Below, one piece after another: positions 8,661-15,319 of a stretch of DNA of 64,000 nt (within the stretch, counting starts at the first letter, position 1; every line of letters begins with the position of its first letter). The position numbers were made by a program, and so were the translations under genes. The stretch lies in NCBI RefSeq assembly GCF_024256385.1, contig NZ_JAMLFW010000001.1, positions 1,922,001 through 1,986,000 of the forward strand, in the 5' to 3' direction. Source of the stretch: Anatilimnocola floriformis (GTDB lineage Bacteria > Planctomycetota > Planctomycetia > Pirellulales > Pirellulaceae). The notes beneath the pieces were generated by a model. That model worked only from the letters and a program-made list of their open reading frames with translations, had not been told where the DNA came from and searched no databases.

Positions 8661-9032
8661 TTGTCCCATATCGTACAGATTCAAACGCAGGTGCGTGATG
8701 CTGCGGCCGTCATGGCTGCCTGCCGCCGGCTCGGTTTAGCACCGCCAATCCATCAGGTTGCCAAGCTCTTCACCAACACCGCAGAGGGCCTCACCGTACA
8801 ACTCCCCGCATGGCAGTATCCAGTTGTTTGCGATCTCACCAATGGCCAGCTGAAGTTTGACAACTTTAATGGCAGATGGGGAAAACAGCAGGAGCTGGAT
8901 CGGTTCCTACAGGCATACGCGTGTGAACTAGCGAAAATCGAGGCCCGCAAGAAGGGTCACACGGTCAGCGAGCAAACGCTCGCCGATGGTTCGATCAAAC
9001 TCACCATCCAGGTGACTGGCGGTGCCGCATGA
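8661..9032 (+). CDS. DUF1257 (Ycf35-like) protein
   Basis: 123 aa from a TTG at 8661 with a strong GGAGGT eight to eleven bases upstream. The start SHIVQIQTQVRDAAAVMAAC, the AEGLTVQLPAWQYPVVCDL region and FDNFNGRWGKQQELDRFLQA are typical of the DUF1257/Ycf35 family. The family is found in cyanobacteria, plastids and planctomycetes, and no function is established. The stop overlaps the start of the DUF2997 gene by four bases, indicating translational coupling. DUF1257 and DUF2997 neighbours commonly occur with a Ycf46-type ATPase, as here. Confidence 0.85.
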   Translation: MSHIVQIQTQVRDAAAVMAACRRLGLAPPIHQVAKLFTNTAEGLTVQLPAWQYPVVCDLTNGQLKFDNFNGRWGKQQELDRFLQAYACELAKIEARKKGHTVSEQTLADGSIKLTIQVTGGAA

Positions 9033-9226
9033 CGAAAATCATCGAAGTCGTGGTATCGCCCAAGGGCGAAACGAAAATTGAAACCAAGGGATTTGTCGGC
9101 GGCGAATGTCGCCAGGCAAGTCGTTATATCGAGCAGGCCTTGGGGGCTCAAGTGAGCGAAAGGATTACGACTGAGTTCCACCAACACCAGGCTCGTGACC
9201 AGACGATTAAGGAGGGCCAGATATGA
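9029..9226 (+). CDS. DUF2997 protein
   Basis: 65 aa, start ATGA-overlapping the DUF1257 gene. MTKIIEVVVSPKGETKIETK and GECRQASRYIEQALG match the small DUF2997 family, a single alpha/beta domain with no known function. It overlaps the next gene by four bases. The overlap chain 8661-9432 suggests one co-translated unit. Confidence 0.8.
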   Translation: MTKIIEVVVSPKGETKIETKGFVGGECRQASRYIEQALGAQVSERITTEFHQHQARDQTIKEGQI

Positions 9227-9432
9227 GTCAGGTCCGCCGGCGTGTTTTGCGCCCTGTACCCGAGCCGCCCTCCACTGGTCGCCAATTTCATCGCCGCGAG
9301 CGCCAACAGGAACAGCTTCAAGTCGATCGAGTGGCGCTACGGCGCTGGATGACCAGGCTTAAGCGAGCCTTCAACACGGTGAATCGGCTGCACACTCGGA
9401 TCGCCCGCTTGGAGCGTCAGCTCGCTCGCTAG
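9223..9432 (+). CDS. Small basic hypothetical protein
   Basis: 69 aa, arginine-rich, with a C-terminal helix (RLKRAFNTVNRLHTRIARLE). The start overlaps the DUF2997 stop by four bases and has GGAGGG upstream. No family is recognised. Position and composition fit a small nucleic-acid- or partner-binding protein, but that is inference. A strong terminator follows. Confidence 0.6.
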   Translation: MSQVRRRVLRPVPEPPSTGRQFHRRERQQEQLQVDRVALRRWMTRLKRAFNTVNRLHTRIARLERQLAR

Positions 9433-9460
9433 CGGCAAGTCCAAACAAGTTTCAGTTTCT

Positions 9461-9507
9461 ACGGCCGATGCGCATCCCTAACGGAGTGCGCATCGGCCGT
9501 TTTTTTG
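9461..9507 (+). terminator. Strong Rho-independent terminator
   Basis: A 14-bp perfect stem (ACGGCCGATGCGCA paired with TGCGCATCGGCCGT) with a 12-base loop is followed by a run of seven T. It ends the 8065-9432 gene group, and the ribosome-binding site of the next gene follows directly. The promoter for the next gene is therefore either upstream read-through or inside this stem region. Confidence 0.85.
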
Positions 9508-9525
9508 TTTTCCAGGAGAATGCCT

Positions 9526-10398
9526 ATGTCGCCTACCGAGCGATTGTCAGAATTGGTTCGAGCCTGTTTCACCGGGCTGTGGATTGAATCACACGAACAT
9601 GAAGATGCGTTAGCAGAAGTCGCCATGCTCTGCCGTAGTGAAGGATGGCGGCTGGCTACATGGGATATTGAAGAAGGGCTCCGACTGCAGGGTCAAGACT
9701 CCAGCGCGGATACCGGCACCAATGATCCCCTGGCCGCCATTCGCGCCCTGTCCGCATTTGCGACATCAGATCAGCCGGCGCTGCTGGTGCTGGTGAACTT
9801 TCATCGGTTCCTGCAAAGTGGCGAGGTCGTACAGGCGCTCGCCAAGCAGATCGCCCACGGCAAACAGAACCGCACGTTTGTCGTCATCTTATCGCCGATT
9901 GTCCAAGTGCCGGCTGAACTGGATAAGCAGTTCGTGGTCATCGAGCATGATCTGCCCGGACGCGAGCAGCTGGCGGAGATTGCCCGCGGCATTGCCACCG
10001 AGCGCGACGAGTTGCCCGCCCCGACGGAGTTCGACCGCGTGATTGATGCGGCGAAGGGGCTGACGAGATACGAAGCTGAGGGAGCTTTCAGTCTATCGCT
10101 GGTGCGGCACGGCAAGTTACGCGCGGACGTGCTTTGGGAACAAAAATCCCAGATGCTTAAGAAGAGTGGCCTGATCTCTCTGCACCGCGGCAACGAGACC
10201 TTCGCCGAAATCGGCGGACTGGATGCACTCAAGGCCTTCTGCTTGCGGGCGATGCGCCGGCAAGGTGAGCCGCAGCAGCTGCGCGAAAACCAAGTGCTCC
10301 GTCAGCAAGTGGCTGCACAGCTATCGGGAGTGCAAGCGGTATTAGATGGCCTGCTTGTCGATCGCCCGCGTCGCAACATTTTGCGCCGTAGCAAGTGA
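9526..10398 (+). CDS. Ycf46-like protein lacking the AAA ATPase core
   Basis: 290 aa from the ATG at 9526, seven bases after AGGAGA; 9520 is an alternative. The N-terminal domain (LSELVRACFTGLWIESHEHE, ALLVLVNFHRFLQSGEVVQA, RTFVVILSPIVQVPAELDKQ) and the link LKKSGLI...FAEIGGLDALKAF are typical of Ycf46-type AAA proteins. In those the Walker A region follows at once. Here the sequence turns instead into a basic helical tail (RRQGEPQQLRENQVLRQQVA ... RPRRNILRRSK), with no Walker A or B. The AAA domain has been lost or replaced, so the protein cannot be an ATPase on its own. The neighbouring DUF1257/DUF2997 genes support the family call. Confidence 0.7.
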   Translation: MSPTERLSELVRACFTGLWIESHEHEDALAEVAMLCRSEGWRLATWDIEEGLRLQGQDSSADTGTNDPLAAIRALSAFATSDQPALLVLVNFHRFLQSGEVVQALAKQIAHGKQNRTFVVILSPIVQVPAELDKQFVVIEHDLPGREQLAEIARGIATERDELPAPTEFDRVIDAAKGLTRYEAEGAFSLSLVRHGKLRADVLWEQKSQMLKKSGLISLHRGNETFAEIGGLDALKAFCLRAMRRQGEPQQLRENQVLRQQVAAQLSGVQAVLDGLLVDRPRRNILRRSK

Positions 10399-10410
10399 GG
10401 CGCGACCACC

Positions 10411-10656
10411 ATGGAACTGTTGATTGAACCGAACGGGCACGCCCGGTGTGTGTACGGCGAGGCGATCGATTTAACGCAACTGGGAACCTTAACCGTTCGC
10501 CGTGGTTCGCATGTGGAACCGGACAATCACGGGCAGTGGACCTGCGACCTTTCGCCCGTTTCCGGGCCTACTCTCGGCCCCTTTCCGAGTCGTAGCCAAG
10601 CACTGGCCGCCGAAGTGACCTGGCTGTCTGAACATTGGCTGATGCCACCCAGTTAG
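10411..10656 (+). CDS. Conserved small planctomycete-type hypothetical protein
   Basis: 81 aa, thirteen bases after the previous gene. The pattern NGHARCVYGEAIDLTQLG, RGSHVEPDNHGQWTCDLSPV, GPFPSRSQALAAEVTWL looks like a compact beta-rich domain. I recall similar small proteins in planctomycete accessory blocks, without assigned function. A GC-rich imperfect hairpin (10691-10722) follows its stop, then a pyrimidine-rich stretch and the ribosome-binding site of the next gene, repeating the gene-hairpin-gene pattern of this block. Confidence 0.6.
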   Translation: MELLIEPNGHARCVYGEAIDLTQLGTLTVRRGSHVEPDNHGQWTCDLSPVSGPTLGPFPSRSQALAAEVTWLSEHWLMPPS

Positions 10657-10758
10657 GTCTCTCTAGTTTTCATCTCATTGCAAATTCGTCGGCCTGCGGT
10701 GCGCGCATGCGCAGCGCGGGCCTTTCCCATTTCGTTTGTTTTTTCCAGGAGATTTTCG

Positions 10759-10947
10759 ATGACCCAAACTGAACTGAATGAAGCCGTGGCCGACGCCACG
10801 GGAGAATCGTTGCGCACCATCCGCCGCCGCGGCTTCAGTGTCTTCACACCATTTCAGCCGTTCAGCCCTGATCACGACGATGACGTCTTACCGAGTGTCG
10901 TTGATTGGGATGCACTGGAACGCGACCAGCGCCGGAGCGCCGCCTAA
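10759..10947 (+). CDS. Small hypothetical protein (TELNEAVADATGES family)
   Basis: 62 aa from the ATG at 10759, with CCAGGAG eight bases upstream. MTQTELNEAVADATGESLRT, IRRRGFSVFTPF and VVDWDALERDQ form a short helical protein of a type I recall as common in planctomycete accessory regions. No function is known. The first helices could bind nucleic acid (inference). A hairpin follows the stop. Confidence 0.65.
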   Translation: MTQTELNEAVADATGESLRTIRRRGFSVFTPFQPFSPDHDDDVLPSVVDWDALERDQRRSAA

Positions 10948-10970
10948 GACGCCTCTGCGACGAAGCTCTA

Positions 10971-10999
10971 GGCGGCAGCCAGCGAGGCTGCCGCCGTCT
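10971..10999 (+). terminator. Hairpin, likely terminator or attenuator
   Basis: A 10-bp stem (GGCGGCAGCC / GGCTGCCGCC) with a 5-base loop is followed by a short T-rich tail (GTCTTTCC). It lies between the 62-aa gene and the clamp-like gene. The tail is weak, so partial termination is more likely than full. Confidence 0.5.
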
Positions 11000-11033
11000 T
11001 TCCGTCACGACCACCTCTTTCGGAGACATCCCA

Positions 11034-12470
11034 TTGATTCAAATTACTCGCTCACTGGCCAGGCACATCCGTGCGGTCATCAAGAAGGCACTGCCGCGCC
11101 AAGTTGCGCAGCCCGTGCTGAAATTTCGCGCTGGCGACACTGGCCTGTTCGTTGAAGTCCAGGGAAGCAATCAAGCGTTGCAATTCTACGATCCTCGGCC
11201 GCAGGATCCCGAAATCCTATTTGTTCCCCTGAATGTTCTCGAAGATGTTCAGGGACCCAAAGAGGAACCGGTGTTATTGAACAGTCGACGAGCCGGCGTG
11301 ATCGGCGCCTGCTGGCAGGACAAGGGAGTGTTTCAAGAGCTGGAATACGATTCCCTGGAACCGGCCGCTGATGCCCCACCGTTTCCGGTCCTACCCGCGC
11401 AGTTCGCGGAGAATTCGGCTGACCTGCTCGTCGCGCTGCGGGAGGCTTACGAAACGACCGACCTCGAAAGCAAGCGGTATGCGCTCGGGAGTATCCAGAT
11501 TCGGGGTAAAGATGGCGTCATCGCAGCCACCGACGGCCGACAGCTGCTCAAGCAATCCGGCTTCACGTTCGGGTTCAGTGAAGAGCTATTGCTGGCGCAC
11601 ACGAAGCTCTTTGACTGCAAGGATCTGCCTCAGGATCAGCCAATCCGAATTGGCAAGACCGAGGACAAGGTTGCATTTCAGGTCGGACCCTGGACTTGCT
11701 GGGTGGGAGTGGCCACCGAAGGCCGGTTCCCCGATGTTGATCGTTCGATACCGGGAACGCAGTACAGCAAGGCGACACTGAAGCTGGCGCCTACGGATGC
11801 CAAGTATTTCGTGGACAACCTGCACCGGCTGCCCACTGGCGAGACGCACCGCGAGCTGACGCTGGATCTAAATGGCAAGGTGATCTTGCGCGCATCCTCA
11901 CTGAGTACCCCGCGGCCGGCGGAGATGTTCTTGCGAAACTCCAGCAAACAGGGAGACGACATCCAGATCTGCACGGATCGCAGATTTCTGGCCCGAGCCG
12001 CCAGCATGGGGTTCCCCGAGATTCATTTCCCGAATACCACGGCACCGGCAGTAGCCACCGATGCGAACCGCACTTACGTTTGGATGCTACTTGATCCCAA
12101 GGAGGCACTGAAACCCAGCGAGGACTGCCTCCGCCTCGAGTCGCCATTCAGTACTCACACAGCGCCACGCCCGCGCCCCGCGACGTCGCTCCGCAAGTCC
12201 ACGGACTCGGTGCCCGCAGAAGGTAGCTCGGCGGCTCATCCGGCGGAGCACTCGCCGCGAGTAACCCGAATGACAGCTCGTGCGATCCCTGAGTCGGCAC
12301 CCAAGCCCATGCCGACTGCCGTGGACCAGGCGGTTGCCGTTCGTAATCAGCTGCGAACGTCCCTCGGCTCCCTAAACGAACTGATTCGCACGATGAAGTC
12401 CGAGCGGCGAAGCCGAAAGTCCTTGAAGCGGGCGATGGAGTCCATCAGACAGATGCCCAATGTGGCGTAA
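11034..12470 (+). CDS. Putative DNA-clamp-like protein (DnaN-like, tentative)
   Basis: 478 aa from a TTG at 11034 with CGGAGA upstream; the frame is open further 5' but that part looks non-coding. The middle resembles sliding-clamp repeats: YALGSIQIRGKDGVIAATDG is close to the clamp pattern of a ligand strand followed by ATDGHR, and WVGVATEGRFPDVDRSIPGT resembles the conserved (E)G(R/K)FP(D/N) turn of beta clamps. A further segment (ELTLDLNGKVILRAS) fits another repeat. The last 100 residues are a disordered Pro/Ser/Arg-rich tail with a basic C-terminal helix. A replication or repair role for the element is inference. The gene is clearly real; the fold assignment is moderate at best. Confidence 0.6.
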   Translation: MIQITRSLARHIRAVIKKALPRQVAQPVLKFRAGDTGLFVEVQGSNQALQFYDPRPQDPEILFVPLNVLEDVQGPKEEPVLLNSRRAGVIGACWQDKGVFQELEYDSLEPAADAPPFPVLPAQFAENSADLLVALREAYETTDLESKRYALGSIQIRGKDGVIAATDGRQLLKQSGFTFGFSEELLLAHTKLFDCKDLPQDQPIRIGKTEDKVAFQVGPWTCWVGVATEGRFPDVDRSIPGTQYSKATLKLAPTDAKYFVDNLHRLPTGETHRELTLDLNGKVILRASSLSTPRPAEMFLRNSSKQGDDIQICTDRRFLARAASMGFPEIHFPNTTAPAVATDANRTYVWMLLDPKEALKPSEDCLRLESPFSTHTAPRPRPATSLRKSTDSVPAEGSSAAHPAEHSPRVTRMTARAIPESAPKPMPTAVDQAVAVRNQLRTSLGSLNELIRTMKSERRSRKSLKRAMESIRQMPNVA

Positions 12471-12561
12471 TCGCGATCCCGATCGCACGGCCACCTCCAG
12501 TGACCTTGCCGATTCCGCCCCTCCCGGGCACTTTTCCACATTCCTCAGCGAAGGAGATCCG

Positions 12562-12684
12562 ATGCATCAGAATCGAAGGAGAACACAGCGTGTTCCGCAG
12601 TTACAGTGGCTAGAGGACTGCCTTGACTGGATCTTGCGAACACTGGCGCAGATCCTCTGGTCGCTCGTACCAGGACGGCGGTGA
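12562..12684 (+). CDS. Small hypothetical peptide
   Basis: 40 aa from the ATG at 12562, five bases after a perfect AAGGAG. It has a basic N-terminus (MHQNRRRTQRVPQ) and an amphipathic hydrophobic helix (LDWILRTLAQILWSLVPGRR). The strong ribosome-binding site supports translation. It is followed within five bases by the next small membrane protein. Confidence 0.5.
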   Translation: MHQNRRRTQRVPQLQWLEDCLDWILRTLAQILWSLVPGRR

Positions 12685-12688
12685 ACGC

Positions 12689-12907
12689 ATGCCGTTTCAT
12701 GGTGCCCGTCATTTTGGCCAGGTGGCAATCGTGATTGCCGTCGCCACACTGCTTTCCATCCCTGCCGTCGGCATTTGGGGAGTGATCGGCGCGGCTGTTG
12801 CCTTGTATTACCTGTTATCGTTCTATAACGCGTTGGAAAAGCGCGACCTGATCGACGCAGATCTAAGTCGATCGAGGCGAAAACGCGGCCGAAGAAGTGT
12901 TGCGTGA
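12689..12907 (+). CDS. Small two-helix membrane protein
   Basis: 72 aa. Two hydrophobic segments in tandem (QVAIVIAVATLLSIPAVGIW and GVIGAAVALYYLLSFYNAL) are followed by a basic tail (RSRRKRGRRSVA), so it is probably an inner-membrane protein. It is the last plus-strand gene before a convergent pair and ends a few bases before a long inverted repeat. No family is recognised. Confidence 0.55.
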   Translation: MPFHGARHFGQVAIVIAVATLLSIPAVGIWGVIGAAVALYYLLSFYNALEKRDLIDADLSRSRRKRGRRSVA

Positions 12908-12914
12908 ACCATTA

Positions 12915-12972
12915 CTGCCTGTCGTCGCTAGGCTCTGGATTTGCAATTCAGCGGCCAGGCGACGGCAGGCAG
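12915..12972. terminator. Long inverted repeat between convergent genes
   Basis: A 14-bp stem with one mismatch (CTGCCTGTCGTCGC / GCGACGGCAGGCAG) closes a 30-base loop, between the plus-strand gene ending at 12907 and the minus-strand gene ending at 12977. A bidirectional terminator is the simplest reading. The inner loop can form a 5-bp arm with a 7-base loop resembling an anticodon arm, but no full tRNA folds. Confidence 0.5.
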
Positions 12973-12976
12973 CGGG

Positions 12977-13285
12977 TTAGGTTCGATCCGGACGCCCTAA
13001 CGGCACGGTGATGCCTGGAAAGTTAGTTTGCGGCAATGGCGGGCGCCGAGTCACGAGCCGTTTTGGCTTCACCCGCATCAGTTCCAGCAATCGCTCGACT
13101 TCGCTCGCCGAGATGCGAATCCGCCCGTGGCCCATGGGGCCGGCCTGCAGGTAATCTATGGTGACCCGTTCGCCCCGGATCTGCAGTAACCCATAATCCG
13201 ATTGGCTGAGCCAGTCGTAGAGCGTCGTGACCGTGATCCCCAGCTGTCGAGCAGCTGCTGACGGAGAAAGGTATTCTTCGGCCAT
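12977..13285 (-). CDS. Helix-turn-helix DNA-binding protein (excisionase-like)
   Basis: 102 aa starting at MAEEYLSPSAAARQLG. The motif LSPSAAARQLGITVTTLYDW is a MerR/excisionase-type helix-turn-helix. A wing-like region follows (HGRIRISASEVERLLELM), the usual pattern for helix_turn_helix_17/excisionase proteins. The tail is basic (VKPKRLVTRRPPLPQ). It is probably a regulator or directionality factor for the nearby large serine recombinase (inference). It lies 90 bases downstream of the unknown 504-aa gene on the same strand. Confidence 0.7.
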   Translation of the reverse strand: MAEEYLSPSAAARQLGITVTTLYDWLSQSDYGLLQIRGERVTIDYLQAGPMGHGRIRISASEVERLLELMRVKPKRLVTRRPPLPQTNFPGITVPLGRPDRT

Positions 13286-13375
13286 CGAGAGTCCCTGCCT
13301 GTGAACAAGTGTCACAAGACAGGGGAAAACCGGTCGGCAGAATTTTGAAAATGACCACCTTTCTTGGCGATGAAC

Positions 13376-14890
13376 TTAGCGCTCCCGCTCCTCGCGAATG
13401 ATTTTGCCGGCTTGTCTGATCGTGAGACAAACGGGCGGCAAGGCACCGTGCTGCCGACAGAATCGATGAATCACGAGAGTCTCGTCGGCGGCGAATTCGT
13501 GATCGTAGTTAATCCTGCATCGACCATTCTGGCAGCGCATTCCACTCCTGACTGCCAATATTTCGAGCCAGTCTTCGAACTCCGCAGTGGCTGAGCCTTG
13601 ATCCTGACGGGCGGCGGCCGGCGATCCTGACGCTGCCTTGGCTCGGTCCTTTGATCGGCAATCCGCCAGCCGGCGGGCGCCGACCATCTGTACGTAATAG
13701 TCCAGCATTCTCCACAAAATGGGACGCAGCTTCCGATTGGCCGGTTCGCTCCAGATTCGCGTCAGGATCGGACGCAGGAAATGACTTCGCTCCCAAATGA
13801 GGGGAAGCGTTAAACCGCCCAGGTACGGCTGCGGGAAATACAGTTGCTCGAAGTCAACACGATCCAATTGGTGGAACTGCGGCGAGATGGTTGCCCACAC
13901 GGCAGCTGCAAATTGATGCTGACAATTTGCGGCGAACCAAAGCCCCTGCCCGGTAAGTTTCAGTAGTGCCCATTCCACGTGCTCGCGCTCAAGTCTTCCT
14001 CCCTGGTGGCCATGCAAGTTCGCTAGTGCCTTGACCAAGTTGCTGCGACTACCTTGAAACCAGTTGCGAAACTTGCTGTCGGAATCACCCAGGTGAGCAT
14101 TCCAGAGCGCTCGTAATCTGGCTGTGACAAACCATTCTGTCTGTCGCGGATGGGGCGGAATCTCCGGGCTCATGTCTAGTAAGGCCATCCGCACGAGTTG
14201 CTTCACTTTTGCCGCACTAAGACGCAAGGGATTGACTTCAGCGGCTGCCATCAAGCCGTACGCAGTCCGCAGTTGTCCCCGAAAATCATCGGTTTCTTCG
14301 CTCTGAACGGGTACGTGCGGCGCGGATTCGAGAAGTTTGTCTCCTTCTTCGAGCAATTGGTCGATGGACCACTTCCGCCCCCGGCCGTCGGCCTTCAGCC
14401 CCAAATTGGCTGGCAAGATGTTTTTGTCGTTCTGGCGATCAATGCGCCCGCTGGGCCGGATCTTGAGTTCGGTGATCGACGAGAACTGCCGCTTCAGATG
14501 CGCCTTTGTCTGGGGCATCCTCTGATTCAGCTTGAGCATCAATTCGAAATCTTCGCGATCGTCAGCCGAAATGGCTGGCGTGCTAGTCAGAATCTCGAAA
14601 CCAAAGCGTCTCGAATAGACCGAGTAGTCGCTCATTCCGCTTGCGGGCCACAGCCGCTGCTGAATATTGGCAATCGAAACCAGTTGGAACGGCACGACAA
14701 ACGCTGCCAATTCAGGGAAGAGCTGCAAGTCAGCTCGCCAGCCACATTCCTGGGAACAGCCCGACAAGCGCTCGCCAAATGGCACGGGCTTTTGCGCATT
14801 GCCTATTTCCATGCTTCCGTACCGGCCGGAAATGACTTGTGATTCATCCGGGCCGGCCGAAGCCCTGTTTTGACGATTTCGTCTGCTCAT
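13376..14890 (-). CDS. Hypothetical 504-aa protein
   Basis: A long intact frame with good coding character and no family I recognise. The N-terminal part has AFVVPFQLVSIANIQQRLWP and a basic segment (HLKRQFSSITELKIRPSG, SGRIDRQNDKN). The middle is helical (RQTEWFVTARLRALWNAHLG, LANLHGHQGGRLEREHVEWA). The C-terminus has ILAVRSGMRCQNGRCRINYD and HRFCRQHGALPPVCLTI, with several cysteines and histidines that might bind zinc. It is oriented toward the helix-turn-helix gene and divergent from the recombinase pair. Its place within the element suggests an element-specific function. Confidence 0.6.
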   Translation of the reverse strand: MSRRNRQNRASAGPDESQVISGRYGSMEIGNAQKPVPFGERLSGCSQECGWRADLQLFPELAAFVVPFQLVSIANIQQRLWPASGMSDYSVYSRRFGFEILTSTPAISADDREDFELMLKLNQRMPQTKAHLKRQFSSITELKIRPSGRIDRQNDKNILPANLGLKADGRGRKWSIDQLLEEGDKLLESAPHVPVQSEETDDFRGQLRTAYGLMAAAEVNPLRLSAAKVKQLVRMALLDMSPEIPPHPRQTEWFVTARLRALWNAHLGDSDSKFRNWFQGSRSNLVKALANLHGHQGGRLEREHVEWALLKLTGQGLWFAANCQHQFAAAVWATISPQFHQLDRVDFEQLYFPQPYLGGLTLPLIWERSHFLRPILTRIWSEPANRKLRPILWRMLDYYVQMVGARRLADCRSKDRAKAASGSPAAARQDQGSATAEFEDWLEILAVRSGMRCQNGRCRINYDHEFAADETLVIHRFCRQHGALPPVCLTIRQAGKIIREERER

Positions 14891-15076
14891 TCTGCTCTGC
14901 CCCTATCGCCGGTATCGACCGCCCCGTCCTTCCGCCTGCAGGCGATTCGCTCGCGTCAAACAAAGCGATTCCCAAACGCGCGAGTTTACCTTCCAAGTTT
15001 AGCCGATCGAGCCAGCGGCTGGCCCGATCGGCATCCTGGACCAACCTCATCCACCCTCTTTTTCGCGAGAAATCTC

Positions 15077-15319
15077 ATGACTGATGACCATACGCTGGCG
15101 ACGCAGGCCGGTGAATCACGCTTGGAACAGCTTCTACGCGCAACCGGTTTTCCCCTGGGTATAGAGCCGACCGAGTCCGACTTGCTGCGAGCTGCTGAGC
15201 AGCTGCGCCGGCGGAAACGGAAGGACCTGTTGCGTTTTCTCGGGCGACTAATCGCCCGAAGCATCCGGCTAGGCTCACAACCAGGGAAGGAGCTTTGCAG
15301 TGTTAACGACCAAATTTGA
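15077..15319 (+). CDS. Small hypothetical protein upstream of the recombinase
   Basis: 80 aa from the ATG at 15077. It is a Leu/Arg-rich helical protein (AGESRLEQLLRATGFPLGIE, LRRRKRKDLLRFLGRLIARS). Its last 20 bases overlap the recombinase start, so the two are probably co-translated. No family is recognised. Confidence 0.5.
   Translation: MTDDHTLATQAGESRLEQLLRATGFPLGIEPTESDLLRAAEQLRRRKRKDLLRFLGRLIARSIRLGSQPGKELCSVNDQI

Noticed and set aside
12915-12990. tRNA-like structure (anticodon-arm-like loop plus a GGTTCGATCC T-loop-like run)
   Set aside because: The T-loop-like part is the coding end of the helix-turn-helix gene and no acceptor or D arm forms; a terminator is simpler.
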